From NCBI GenBank assembly GCA_031277095.1, contig JAISLU010000071.1, positions 1-64,000 on the forward strand: DNA of 64,000 bases. The letters run 5' to 3'. The stretch is from Synergistaceae bacterium (GTDB taxonomy: Bacteria > Synergistota > Synergistia > Synergistales > Aminobacteriaceae). The notes under the pieces were generated by a model. The model ran no database searches and had not been told where the DNA came from. It saw only the letters and a program-made list of their open reading frames with translations. Below, piece by piece: positions 1 to 8,342 of the stretch. The stretch's first letter is position 1. The number at the start of each line of letters is the position of its first letter. The translations under genes and the position numbers were made by a program.

Positions 1-162
1 GTCCCGGAACTCTTTATCGAGAAATCTCGGGGGCACTGACCTGTCGGCTTTTTCGTAAAGCTCCGGCATGGCGCGTTTGAGCAGGTTGTAGAAAAATCGT
101 TCGATAAGATCCTTCCAGAACCCGTCTGAGTCGAAGTTCTTCTTCTTTACTGAACCGGTCAT
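1..162 (-). CDS. Rpn-family nuclease, N-terminal part (cut by window edge)
   Basis: The reverse strand from 162 down to 1 is an open frame of 54 codons that leaves the window. Its residues match the N-terminus of the neighbouring complete gene (193-1206) almost exactly from the Lys-Lys-Asn-Phe-Asp motif onward, but the start is shorter (MTGSVKKKNF). The family (PD-(D/E)XK, Rpn/transposase-like) promotes recombination in E. coli. The ATG lies 30 bp after the stop of the complete copy, so the genes are a head-to-tail array. Whether the rest of the gene is intact cannot be seen. Confidence 0.75.
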   Translation of the reverse strand, partial: MTGSVKKKNFDSDGFWKDLIERFFYNLLKRAMPELYEKADRSVPPRFLDKEFRD

Positions 163-192
163 ATCCTACCCTCTTCGACAAAAACAGAAGGG

Positions 193-1206
193 TCATTGCG
201 TCAATCTTTGGATCTGCCTAAGGGACAGGCCCGCGCTCTTAGCCACAACCTCCGGCGGTATCCCGTTCCCCAGCAGATTGCGCACCATTTCGAGCTTCCC
301 TTCTTTTTTGCCTTCTTTTATGCCTTCTTTTTTACCTTCTTTTTTACCTTTTAGAACACCTTTTGCGATGCCGCGCTGTTCGATTTCGGCTGCGGAGTCT
401 CTCAAAATCAGAGGTATGTACATGGCTTTTCCCTCCTTGTTCTCCTGTTTCAAAAATTTCCTGTATTGCGTTATCAGTACTTTATCCCGTATATTGACGG
501 CTCGTTCGATGAAGAGCAGCAAGTCACGTTTTTCCTGGAGATTCCATCCCCGTCCGTTGAGAAGTTTCACTGTTTCCCGGAGAAAGTTGAATTTTTGGTG
601 TTCTCCTTTTCTTTCTAACGCGAATTTCGCGGCGTAGAGTACGAGGTCTACGGGGTTGTCGCTGGCAAGCAGCTCTTCGTTGTCCAGTTCCCACAGCACA
701 AGAGCATTATACTTGTACAAACTCTCCGTTCCATACTGACTATACGAGTAATAGTCAGGCTCTTTTGACGGGCGCTTGTCTGTGATAATCACAAGTGCCG
801 CAGGTTCTCTTTGATAATGAGCGAAAATCAACGACTTATAGGTGTACATCCTGACGGCCAAGTTGCTGCCTCCCCGGCCTTGCGCCTCGATGTGCAGAAT
901 GACCCACTCCGCGTCCCCGTTTTTCAGCGGAACCTCCAGAACGAAATCCGCAAAATGGGGGCTGGAATGAATTGCCGGGTCGCCAGTGTTCAGGATATCC
1001 CGGAACTCTTTATCGAGAAATCTCGGCGGCACTGACCTGTCCGCTTTTTCGTAAAGCTCCGGCATGGCGCGTTTGAGCAGGTTGTAGAAAAATCGTTCGA
1101 TAAGATCCTTCCAGAACCCGTCTGAGTCGAAGTTCTTCTTTTTAGCTGAACCGCCCGGTTTTTTCATTCCCTTGGGCTGAGCGTCAGTTTTATTTGCCCT
1201 GGTCAT
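193..1206 (-). CDS. Rpn family recombination-promoting nuclease / putative transposase
   Basis: This 337-residue protein has the layout of the Rpn (YhgA-like) PD-(D/E)XK nuclease family. An N-terminal helical part (FWKDLIERFFYNLLKRAMPE) is followed by a core strand pair with the acidic residue in ADFVLEV and the Glu-x-Gln in WVILHIEAQ (about residues 85-110). The C-terminus is a run of Lys-Lys-Glu-Gly units (about residues 285-305), typical for the family. The ATG at 1206 has GGGAGG ten bases upstream and a TATAAT on the same strand at 1232-1237. Family members cut DNA and stimulate RecA-independent recombination; the cellular role is unclear. A truncated copy lies downstream and a remnant upstream. 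Confidence 0.85.
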   Translation of the reverse strand: MTRANKTDAQPKGMKKPGGSAKKKNFDSDGFWKDLIERFFYNLLKRAMPELYEKADRSVPPRFLDKEFRDILNTGDPAIHSSPHFADFVLEVPLKNGDAEWVILHIEAQGRGGSNLAVRMYTYKSLIFAHYQREPAALVIITDKRPSKEPDYYSYSQYGTESLYKYNALVLWELDNEELLASDNPVDLVLYAAKFALERKGEHQKFNFLRETVKLLNGRGWNLQEKRDLLLFIERAVNIRDKVLITQYRKFLKQENKEGKAMYIPLILRDSAAEIEQRGIAKGVLKGKKEGKKEGIKEGKKEGKLEMVRNLLGNGIPPEVVAKSAGLSLRQIQRLTQ

Positions 1207-1231
1207 AAGCGATCATCCTCCCACGGCAATT

Positions 1232-1237
1232 ATTATA
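1232..1237 (-). promoter_or_regulatory. Possible -10 box of the Rpn nuclease gene
   Basis: A perfect TATAAT on the minus strand lies 26 bases before the ATG at 1206, with a GGGAGG ribosome site between. No good -35 hexamer is seen at the usual distance, so this is only a candidate. Confidence 0.35.
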
Positions 1238-1270
1238 CTCGTTCCGTCCCGGAAGGACTCATGCGAGCGG

Positions 1271-1460
1271 GTCGTATATCCTATCCTCTTCGGCAAAAAA
1301 ACAGAAGGGTCATTGCGTCAATCTTTGGATCTGCCTGAGGGACAGGCCCGCGCTCTTAGCCACAACCTCCGGCGGTATCCCGTTCCCCAGCAGATTACGC
1401 GCCATTTCGAGTTCGTTCCATGAAGAGCAGCAAGTCACGCTTTTCTCATTCGTATTTCCC
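1271..1460 (-). pseudogene. Remnant of a third Rpn-family gene
   Basis: Bases 1273-1413 repeat the segment 162-293: the intergenic spacer plus the C-terminal codons and stop of the complete Rpn gene (stop complement at 1310-1312). The match then jumps at once to a stretch corresponding to about 508-531 of the complete copy, so the middle of this gene is deleted. What remains cannot encode the nuclease. It shows that the array once had at least three members and has contracted. Confidence 0.7.
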
Positions 1461-1496
1461 GTTCGTATTTTCCATCGTATTTTCCATCGTATTTCT
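1451..1496. repeat. 12-bp tandem repeat upstream of pepA
   Basis: The heptamer CGTATTT starts at 1451, 1464, 1476 and 1488, so a 12-13 bp unit (CGTATTTTCCAT) occurs four times in the AT-rich leader of the aminopeptidase gene. The sequence around 1508-1513 (TATAGT) could be a -10 box just downstream. Confidence 0.7.
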
Positions 1497-1575
1497 TCTC
1501 AATCATGTATAGTTATACCGCTATACCAATAAGGAACAGGTACTTTTAAATTCGCATGTTTGGGGAGGCTTTGCT

Positions 1576-3051
1576 GTGATCGACGTTTCGGCTTTGAAAG
1601 ATTCCATAAAAGACTGGAAAGGTGACGCTCTGCTGGCGGCGCTGTACGAGGAAGACTGCAAAAAAGTGGAAGGCAAATGTTCTGCGGCGCAGCCTTATGA
1701 GGAACTTGTAAAGGTGATGGTGGAGCGCAAAGACTTCGAGGGCAAAAAAGGCAGCACAGTCAAGATTCCCTTGCTGGAAGGGAACGTCAAAAACCTCTAT
1801 CTCGTGGGTTTGGGCAAGGCCGAAGAGCGAACCTCCGCCGCGCTGCGGGACGCCCTGACCGGCGCGCTTCGCAAAATCGGGCGGGAGCGTAACGAGTCGG
1901 CGCTGATCCTGGCCGACAAGTCCGCCCCCGAGTCGGACGTGATTCTGGGGGAAGCGGCGGGGCTTTGTGGGTATTCCTTCGAAAAATACAAGAAAAAAGA
2001 CGAAGAGGACGGGGGTGGGAAATTCGTTCTGAAAAAAATCTTCATCGACGGGGCCGACGGGAAACAAACGAAGCGGGGGCAAATTTTCGCCGACGCTCAG
2101 TGCTTTGCCCGAGACCTGGCCAACGAGCCGGGCAACGTGGTGAACCCCGAGACCCTTGCGCAAACGGCGGACCGTTTCGCGAAAGAGTTCGGCCTAACCT
2201 GCGAAGTGTGGGACGAAAAAAAATTGAAACTCGAAAAGATGGAGGCCCTTCTGGCCGTAGGTCAGGGGTCAGAAAACCCACCCCGCTTGATCCATTTGAC
2301 GTATGTTCCCGAGGGGAAAGCCGGGAAGAAGGTGGTTTTCGTGGGCAAGGGCATCACTTTCGACAGCGGCGGCCTGGACTTGAAGCCCTCGGATTTCATG
2401 AAAACCATGAAGGGCGATAAGAGCGGGGCCTGCAACGTCTTGGGCATTTTAAAAGGAGCGGCTGCCCTGAAGCTCGAAACGGAGGTCCACGGCATTCTGG
2501 CGGCGGCAGAAAACATGCCCGGCGGCAGAGCCTTCAGGCCGGACGACATCATCCGCGCCCGCAACGGCAAGACCATAGAAATCGACAACACCGACGCCGA
2601 GGGGCGCCTGGTTCTGGCCGACGCGCTCTCTTTCGCCAGCGAGCTGAAACCCGACGGGATCATCGACATGGCGACCCTGACCGGCGCCTGTGCCGTGGCC
2701 TTGGGCAGTTGGACGGCGGGGCTCTTTACCATGGACGAAAAGCTGTGCGAATCCCTCCTGGCCTCCGCCCGCCAAAGGGGTGAGCGGCTGTGGCGTCTGC
2801 CGATGGACGACGAGAAGATCGGAGAGACGTTGAAGTCCAAATTCGCCGATCTCGTCAATGCCGGCGACCGCTACGGCGGGGCGACTTTCGCTGCGATGTT
2901 CCTGAACGAGTTCGTCGAAAAGGGCATCCCCTGGGCGCATCTCGATATCGCGGGCGCCGACTTCATGAAGGAAGACTCGGGGGTCTACGCCAGGGGCGCG
3001 TCCGCCTGGGGCGTTCGTACCTGCCTCGACTACCTCTTGAAGCTGCAATAA
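1576..3051 (+). CDS. pepA: Leucyl aminopeptidase (M17 family)
   Basis: The protein is a 491-residue cytosolic aminopeptidase that removes N-terminal residues from peptides using two metal ions. The M17 signature is complete. The metal and catalytic region GKGITFDSGGLDLKPS is near residue 255, with MKGDKSGA just after it. The strongly conserved NTDAEGRLVLADAL follows near residue 338. The length is normal for the family. The GTG start at 1576 follows GGGGAGG with good spacing. The last codons (Leu-Gln-stop) are the seed of a tandem repeat that fills the gap to the next gene. Confidence 0.95.
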   Translation: MIDVSALKDSIKDWKGDALLAALYEEDCKKVEGKCSAAQPYEELVKVMVERKDFEGKKGSTVKIPLLEGNVKNLYLVGLGKAEERTSAALRDALTGALRKIGRERNESALILADKSAPESDVILGEAAGLCGYSFEKYKKKDEEDGGGKFVLKKIFIDGADGKQTKRGQIFADAQCFARDLANEPGNVVNPETLAQTADRFAKEFGLTCEVWDEKKLKLEKMEALLAVGQGSENPPRLIHLTYVPEGKAGKKVVFVGKGITFDSGGLDLKPSDFMKTMKGDKSGACNVLGILKGAAALKLETEVHGILAAAENMPGGRAFRPDDIIRARNGKTIEIDNTDAEGRLVLADALSFASELKPDGIIDMATLTGACAVALGSWTAGLFTMDEKLCESLLASARQRGERLWRLPMDDEKIGETLKSKFADLVNAGDRYGGATFAAMFLNEFVEKGIPWAHLDIAGADFMKEDSGVYARGASAWGVRTCLDYLLKLQ

Positions 3052-3113
3052 TAAGGCTGCAACAATAAAGCTGCAATAATAAAATGACGCTGCAATAACA
3101 ACTGCAATAACAT
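3043..3113. repeat. Tandem repeat of the pepA stop region
   Basis: CTGCAA starts at 3043, 3057, 3071, 3090 and 3102. The unit is about 14 bp (CTGCAATAATAAAG), and the first copy contains the last two codons and the stop of pepA. The array fills the gap between pepA and the DUF2157 gene. Confidence 0.8.
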
Positions 3114-3128
3114 AAGGGAGGGAAATTC

Positions 3129-4355
3129 TTGGAACATAAAATATCCGAAACGACCCGGCGGTTTTTATCCGACGAATCCCTGTCCTGGGTGGACGAGGGA
3201 TTGATCTCGGAGGGGCAGAGAAACGCCATTCTGGACAGTTACGTCGTCACGAAGCACCTCCCGACGGTGGTTCTCGCTCTGGGAATAGTGATGATAGGAA
3301 TCGGTTTGCTGTCCTTCATCGCGGCGAACTGGAACGCCCTCCCTCCTTGGCTGAAGATCGCCGTGATTGTCGGCCTCTATTGCGGCAGCGTTGCCGCCGC
3401 CTATGGCTTCGAGAGAAAAGGCCAGAGGACGGCAGCGGGGCTTTTGCTGTTTTTGTCGGGATTTTTACTGCTGGGCGGCCTGGCGTTGATCGCGCAGATT
3501 TTCCACATTCAGGGAAGCCCCAGCGGCCTTCTGGGGACGTGGCTTTTGGTGTACGCTCCTACCTTTCTGCTGGTCCGCAGTCTTCCGGTGTATCTTCTGT
3601 ACGAGGCCGTGGGTATCGCCTACACCGTTATGGTGTACACCCATGCCCGCCGGGCTCGGAACACCTACCTTTTCGACGTGTCCACCCTTTTTTCGCCGTA
3701 CCAGCCGCTGCTGCTGATGATTCTGTTGGTGGGCATGGCGTGGTGGGTATGGCATGAGGAAAGCACCCTTGACGGACGCGAGTCAGAATCGAGGCTCAAA
3801 AAAATTTTCGTGGGGGGGGCGACCCGGAGAATTTTTTTCAGCAATTTCGTTATTTTAAACTGGTTTACTTGGATATGTGTGCTGAACAGCACAGGCCGGA
3901 CGATTTTGCCCTTCATTTTCGGAGTGCTGCTCATCGGCGCGGCGATCATCTTCATGGCGTGGAGACTGGACGCGTCCGACTTGGACTTGCAGGGACTTTT
4001 TTGCGTGGGCGCCTCCGGCCTGGCTCTGTCGTTCCCCTGGATATGGCACTTTCACTCCTATTACGGTGAGGGTTTCGTCTTCGAGGCGTTCATGTCCAGC
4101 GTTCTGTTCGGCGCCTATCTGGTGTACCGCATCGTCCGCCGGCAGAGGAGCGGAGGATTGGCCGTATTTTTGTTCTGCTTGCTTCTGAGCCGCTGGTACT
4201 TCGACATGTTCTACAGTTTTACATCGAAATCGTTCTTTTTCACCCTGGGCGGCGCCCTGCTGCTTCTCATAGCCTTTTTGTACAGGCGGTGGAACAAGAT
4301 GGGATGGGACAAGATGGACACGACAAAATTTGTCGGAGGTGGCGGCGATGAGTGA
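3129..4355 (+). CDS. DUF2157 domain membrane protein
   Basis: This 408-residue protein has a soluble N-terminal segment of about 35 residues (LSWVDEGLISEGQRNAIL), then about ten hydrophobic helices, the layout of DUF2157 membrane proteins. Its function is not known. The TTG start at 3129 follows GGGAGGG. It overlaps the next gene by 8 bp, and that gene encodes a GDYXXLXY protein. The two families commonly occur together, which suggests one membrane complex. Related DUF4401/GDYXXLXY sets have been called membrane-anchored, but no activity is established. Confidence 0.8.
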   Translation: MEHKISETTRRFLSDESLSWVDEGLISEGQRNAILDSYVVTKHLPTVVLALGIVMIGIGLLSFIAANWNALPPWLKIAVIVGLYCGSVAAAYGFERKGQRTAAGLLLFLSGFLLLGGLALIAQIFHIQGSPSGLLGTWLLVYAPTFLLVRSLPVYLLYEAVGIAYTVMVYTHARRARNTYLFDVSTLFSPYQPLLLMILLVGMAWWVWHEESTLDGRESESRLKKIFVGGATRRIFFSNFVILNWFTWICVLNSTGRTILPFIFGVLLIGAAIIFMAWRLDASDLDLQGLFCVGASGLALSFPWIWHFHSYYGEGFVFEAFMSSVLFGAYLVYRIVRRQRSGGLAVFLFCLLLSRWYFDMFYSFTSKSFFFTLGGALLLLIAFLYRRWNKMGWDKMDTTKFVGGGGDE

Positions 4356-4953
4356 AACTCCTTTTTTCGGATCACCCTTTTTCAAATCCATATTTTTTAA
4401 ATCTACTTTTTTCAGATCACCTTTTTTTAGATCTATTTTTTTCAAATACGTCGCCATAGGTATTTTACCTCTCGCTGTCCTGCTTTTTCAGCCGGCGGTC
4501 AACTTCGCCGTGTTGACCTTCGGCGTTCGGGTGCTTCTGGAGACCAGGCCCGTGGATCCCCGTGATTTTCTGCGAGGGGACTACGTCATTCTGGATTACG
4601 TCATTGCCGACATTCCAGACCATTTTTTCCCGAAAGAAAACTTTCAGAACGAAAACTTTCAGAACGGAAATTTTTCGGGGGAAAACACGCGAACCGTTTA
4701 CGTGACCCTCGCCCTGAACGACGCAGGAATCGCCTCGGTGTCGGGCGTGTCGTTTTCCCGCCCCCAAACTGGAATTTATATCGAGGGGCGGAGGAGCCGA
4801 TGGGGGGGAATAGACTACGGCCTGGGAGCATATTACGTTCCGGAGGGAACGGGGGGCGACATAGAGGACGCGATACAGGACGCGAAGGTGCTGGCGGACG
4901 TGCGCATTCTTCGGGGCCGCGGCGTAATCAAAAATTTGGAAATCCTGCAATAA
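4348..4953 (+). CDS. GDYXXLXY domain protein with N-terminal pentapeptide repeat
   Basis: The family motif is seen as RGDYVILDY near residue 76, after a hydrophobic anchor (about residues 35-55), so most of the protein probably faces outward. The ATG at 4348 is preceded by GGAGG and overlaps the stop of the DUF2157 gene, consistent with coupled translation. Two oddities are visible. Before the anchor sits a six-fold Phe-Phe-x-Ser-x repeat (about residues 5-33). A surface loop carries an exact 15-bp duplication (ENFQN twice, 4636-4665). Homologues as I remember them lack both. Function is unknown. Confidence 0.8.
   Translation: MSETPFFGSPFFKSIFFKSTFFRSPFFRSIFFKYVAIGILPLAVLLFQPAVNFAVLTFGVRVLLETRPVDPRDFLRGDYVILDYVIADIPDHFFPKENFQNENFQNGNFSGENTRTVYVTLALNDAGIASVSGVSFSRPQTGIYIEGRRSRWGGIDYGLGAYYVPEGTGGDIEDAIQDAKVLADVRILRGRGVIKNLEILQ
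4361..4452. repeat. In-frame 15-bp repeat (FF-x-S-x) in GDYXXLXY gene
   Basis: Six imperfect 15-bp units encode Phe-Phe-(Gly/Lys/Arg)-Ser-(Pro/Ile/Thr), directly after the start codon region and just ahead of the membrane helix. A second, exact 15-bp duplication lies at 4636-4665 in the same gene. Confidence 0.85.
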
Positions 4954-4979
4954 CGGGGATTTTGCAAAGGCTATACGAC

Positions 4980-5726
4980 ATGGACTCCCTGCATGCCCGA
5001 CGTCGGAAAATACTCGTCGTGGATGACGAGCCGAAAATTGTCGAAGTGGTGAAATCTTTTCTGGAGAGCAGGGGGTTTGCCGTCTTCGGAGCCGAAAATA
5101 CGGAGAGGGCGTTCGAGGTTCTGGAGGAGGAGGACGTCGCGCTGATCCTGCTGGACCTGATGCTTCCCGGGATGACGGGGGAGGAGTTCTGCGGGGCGGT
5201 GCGGAAAAAGTCCCGCGTCCCCATCATCATGCTGACGGCCAAGGTGGAGGAAGAGAACATGCTGAAGGGGTTTTCCGTCGGGGCCGACGACTACATCACC
5301 AAGCCCTTCAGCCTCAAGGCTCTTCTTGCCCGAATTGAAGCCGTGCTGCGCCGGTCGGGGGAGTATCTGCCGGGGAACAGGCTGACCTTCAACGACGGAG
5401 AGCTGGAGATCGACTTCGAGGCTCGCTCGTTTTGTAAAAACGGGCAAATTACGACACCGACCCCCAACGAGTTCAAGATTCTGGAGGTCCTCGTCAAAAA
5501 TTCCAACAGGGTCTTCACCCGGGAGCAATTGATCGACGCCGCCATAGGAGGGGATTTCGACGGCTTCCCCAGGGCCATCGACGGTCATGTGAAGAATCTC
5601 CGGCGAAAGATAGAGGACGACCCCAAAAAACCGGTGTACATCCTGACCATGCACGGTGTCGGGTATAAGTTTGGAGGACGGCAAAAAAGTCAGCCTCTCA
5701 ACCCACGAGAACCGATGAGCGGCTGA
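4980..5726 (+). CDS. OmpR/PhoB-type response regulator (orphan)
   Basis: The predicted 248-residue protein starts with a receiver domain (ILVVDDEPKIVEVV, phosphoacceptor Asp in LLDLMLPGM, Lys in TKPFS) and ends with a winged-helix DNA-binding domain (NEFKILEVLVKNSNRVFTRE, then AIDGHVKNLRRKIEDD). This is the usual OmpR/PhoB layout. The ATG at 4980 puts the receiver domain close to the N-terminus; a longer open frame upstream overlaps the previous gene and is unlikely. The ribosome site is weak. No sensor kinase is next to it; the only kinase in the window is at 53322-54719. Pairing of the two is possible but unproven. Confidence 0.9.
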   Translation: MDSLHARRRKILVVDDEPKIVEVVKSFLESRGFAVFGAENTERAFEVLEEEDVALILLDLMLPGMTGEEFCGAVRKKSRVPIIMLTAKVEEENMLKGFSVGADDYITKPFSLKALLARIEAVLRRSGEYLPGNRLTFNDGELEIDFEARSFCKNGQITTPTPNEFKILEVLVKNSNRVFTREQLIDAAIGGDFDGFPRAIDGHVKNLRRKIEDDPKKPVYILTMHGVGYKFGGRQKSQPLNPREPMSG

Positions 5727-5784
5727 CCGACGTGTTCGCTGGCGTGTTAAGCCTAAAGCCAGGGAAAAGAAATAAAGAAAAAGC

Positions 5785-6048
5785 CTAAACCAGAGTTTTG
5801 AGGTGTTTTGCCATCATCTTCTTGCGGCGGGCAGCCGTATTGCGATGTATGACGCCTTTCACGACGGCTTTGTCGATGACGCTCTGGGCCGCGTCGAAAG
5901 ATTTGCCTGCCTCCGCCTCGTCCTTGGCCTCCACTGCGGACAGGACTTTTTTGACGGCGTTTTTGCAGCGCGTGGTCCAATAGCGATTGTAGATCCGATT
6001 GCGCTCTGCGGTTCGAACGCGCCTTTCAGCCGATTTTTTGTTGGGCAT
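5785..6048 (-). CDS. rpsT: 30S ribosomal protein S20
   Basis: The 87-residue, very basic protein begins MPNKKSAERRVRTAERNR and contains the conserved GVIHRNTAARRKKM near its end, both typical of S20. It binds 16S rRNA early in 30S assembly. The ATG has GGGAGGTGA at ideal spacing. The gene stands alone and runs convergently toward the response regulator. A separate promoter can be read upstream at 6141-6170. Confidence 0.97.
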   Translation of the reverse strand: MPNKKSAERRVRTAERNRIYNRYWTTRCKNAVKKVLSAVEAKDEAEAGKSFDAAQSVIDKAVVKGVIHRNTAARRKKMMAKHLKTLV

Positions 6049-6140
6049 TCCAAAATCACCTCCCTCTCGAAATCCGTTTGAATAAATACAAAATTAAAAT
6101 GAGAGAAACATGCCTCTCTTGCTCGCACAGCATGAAGAGT

Positions 6141-6170
6141 ATTCTAGCATTCGTTATAATGTATCCGCAA
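6141..6170 (-). promoter_or_regulatory. Predicted rpsT promoter
   Basis: On the minus strand TTGCGG (6165-6170) and TAGAAT (6141-6146) are 18 bp apart, and the -10 box is preceded by TGC, an extended -10. The leader to the rpsT ATG would be about 85 nt. Confidence 0.55.
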
Positions 6171-6226
6171 GCGAAATTGGTCTTGGAAGTTTATTTCGGT
6201 TTATTTTGGACTTGGATTTAAGGTTA

Positions 6227-6260
6227 TTCATGAGCCGTCATTCATGAGCTATTCATGATG
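6227..6260. repeat. Triplicated start-codon region of the DinG-like gene
   Basis: TTCATGAGC occurs at 6227 and 6241, and TTCATGATG at 6252. The ATG of the third copy is the start codon used for the helicase, so the other two are decoy ATGs in the leader. Confidence 0.7.
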
Positions 6261-8225
6261 CGAGGACACGGCTATTTATCGGCATTAGAGGTGACGTGTA
6301 CCACGGGGAGTTCGTTTTCGGATTTTTTCGATCCTTCCGGCCTGTTGGCTGGCCGTCTCGAAGGATACGAATATAGGCCGCAGCAGCTGGAGTTCGCTCG
6401 GGCGGTCGATGATTTCCTCCGGGATCCCGAGCAGTCGACGATGGCGGCGGAGGCTCCTCCTGGCGTGGGCAAAACCTTCGCCGTCCTCATCCCCGCCATT
6501 TTGGCCGCGAAAGACAGCCACATCCTGTTTCTCACCGCCAGCATCGCTCTGCAGGAGCAGTTGATCGCCAAAGACCTCCCCAAGTTAAACGCGCTTTTGG
6601 GCAAAAAATTTTCCTACGGGCTTTTGAAGGGAAGGAGCAATTACATTTGCCTTCGCCGGGCCGGGGGTTACATCCCCTACCCGGACGCCCCCGTGGACAT
6701 CGCCCGCTGGATCGAGGAAACGGAGTCGGGGGATCTGGCGGAGCTGCCCCTGCCCTCCGGACACCCGGCTCTTGTCCAAACGGCGGCAAGTGCCCGCAAC
6801 TGCCTGGGGGCCGGCTGCCCTTTCCGGGGCCGGTGCTTCGTGACTCAGGCTTTCAGAAACGCTCAAGACTGGCAGGTGGTGGTCGCCAATTATCACCTGT
6901 TTTTTTCCCATATTCTGAGCGGGAAAGGATCGTTTCCCGTCAAGTACCACTGGCTGGTGTGCGACGAGGCCCACCGTATTCCCGAGGCCGCCCGCAACGC
7001 CGTTATGGTGGAGGCGGACGCCGAAAACGGAGCCTCTCTTTTGCGCCCCCGGACCCTCTCGGGGTTCGACGCTCTTTTTGCCGGGCATCAGGTCGACGGG
7101 TCTCTTTTCAAAAAGCGGGCCGCCGTTTGCCGGGACGCCCTCGACGCTTTGTTCGGGCTGGTGGAGCTTCAGTATCGCCCGGGGGACGGGATCGCGGAGT
7201 GCAGCGAGGAGGTACTCCACAAAGGCAAGGAGATGACCCGCGCCCTGGATAAGCTGCTGGAGCCGCTGCGCGCGTTGGAGGACCGTTTCAGGTCGGGAGA
7301 GTTCGAAAACAGCGCCGACCTGGGCGGGGTGTCTGCCCTGATGAATTGGATCGAGGAGGTCGGCGAGTTCAAAAAAGCCGTTCTTTGGTGCCTGAGCGTG
7401 AGCGATTTCCCGGCTTGGGGCTACTGGCGAGGCGCCAACGCCAGAGGAGCCAACGTCCTGATGAGCGCCCCCGTGGTCTGCGCGGACATCGTTCGAGACG
7501 CCCTCGAATCCGAAGGCCCGGAGAAGAGCGTCCTGGTCTCCGCGACCCTGTCCCTGAACGGAGATTTTTCTTTCTGGTCGCGGGAAACGGGCATACGGCC
7601 CGATAAAACCCTTGTGGTGACGTCGCCCTTCGACTTCGGCAGACAAATGGAACTTTTGATCGTGGACATCGGCATACCCGTGGCGAGCCAGGGATACGAC
7701 GACAGAATCTGCCGCGCCATCGAAAAGCTCTGCGACGAGAACGGCGGGCGCACCCTCGTGCTTCTCTCCTCCCTACGGCTTTTGAAGTCCCTTGCCCAAT
7801 GGATGCGAAAGCGCGAGCGGACTTACGACGTTCTCTTGCAGGGGGATCTTCCCCAAAAAGAGCTGCTCAAGCGATTCCGGGAGGACGAAACCTCCGTGTT
7901 GATCGGCAGCGTCTCCTTCCGAGAGGGCGTGGACATACCCGGGAAGGGGTTGACCCAGGTCATCATCGATAGAATACCCTTCCCTCATCCCAACGACCCT
8001 CTGATACAAGCCCGCAACGTCCTGGAGGGACAAAAAACCTTCGTGAGGACCACCTTGCCGAACGTCAAGATGTTTTTGAGGCAAGCCGTCGGCCGGCTGA
8101 TCCGCAGCAGTTCGGACCACGGCCGCGTGGTTTTGCTGGACGGACGCGCCCTGGACCGCAAGGAGTGGAAGATCCTCGAGAGCCTCCCTGCCTGCAAATG
8201 CCGCCGCCTGTCCATCAAAACCTAG
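6255..8225 (+). CDS. DinG/XPD-type Fe-S DNA helicase
   Basis: The 656-residue protein is a superfamily 2 helicase of the DinG/XPD type, which unwinds DNA 5' to 3' and acts at R-loops or damaged forks. Seen are Walker A APPGVGKT (near residue 70), the DEAH box VCDEAHRIPEAA (near 235), and four cysteines between them (one near 132, then CLGAGCPFRGRC near 182) that would hold a 4Fe-4S cluster. C-terminal motifs include SATLS, RFREDETSVLIGS and AVGRLIRSSSDHG. The exact start is uncertain: ATG codons at 6255 and 6258 lack a clear ribosome site and lie in a triplicated sequence. Confidence 0.88.
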   Translation: MMRGHGYLSALEVTCTTGSSFSDFFDPSGLLAGRLEGYEYRPQQLEFARAVDDFLRDPEQSTMAAEAPPGVGKTFAVLIPAILAAKDSHILFLTASIALQEQLIAKDLPKLNALLGKKFSYGLLKGRSNYICLRRAGGYIPYPDAPVDIARWIEETESGDLAELPLPSGHPALVQTAASARNCLGAGCPFRGRCFVTQAFRNAQDWQVVVANYHLFFSHILSGKGSFPVKYHWLVCDEAHRIPEAARNAVMVEADAENGASLLRPRTLSGFDALFAGHQVDGSLFKKRAAVCRDALDALFGLVELQYRPGDGIAECSEEVLHKGKEMTRALDKLLEPLRALEDRFRSGEFENSADLGGVSALMNWIEEVGEFKKAVLWCLSVSDFPAWGYWRGANARGANVLMSAPVVCADIVRDALESEGPEKSVLVSATLSLNGDFSFWSRETGIRPDKTLVVTSPFDFGRQMELLIVDIGIPVASQGYDDRICRAIEKLCDENGGRTLVLLSSLRLLKSLAQWMRKRERTYDVLLQGDLPQKELLKRFREDETSVLIGSVSFREGVDIPGKGLTQVIIDRIPFPHPNDPLIQARNVLEGQKTFVRTTLPNVKMFLRQAVGRLIRSSSDHGRVVLLDGRALDRKEWKILESLPACKCRRLSIKT

Positions 8226-8230
8226 AAAGA

Positions 8231-8301
8231 ATGCAATGAAATGATTATGCAATGCAATGTATAGCAATGATTAGGATATGCAATAAAATGAAAGAATTAT
8301 G
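8231..8301. repeat. ATGCAATG-type degenerate repeat ahead of the pilin operon
   Basis: The octamer ATGCAATG and close variants recur throughout the gap between the helicase stop and the first prepilin gene. Spacing is irregular, so this is a degenerate array rather than a clean minisatellite. Confidence 0.6.
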
Positions 8302-8342
8302 AAAGGGCATTATATTTGGCGTTGCCAAGGGAGAAGACGTCT

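Noticed and set aside
6155..6160. TATAAT on the plus strand as promoter of the DinG-like gene
   Set aside because: No -35 hexamer at a usable distance and the same region reads better as the rpsT promoter on the other strand.
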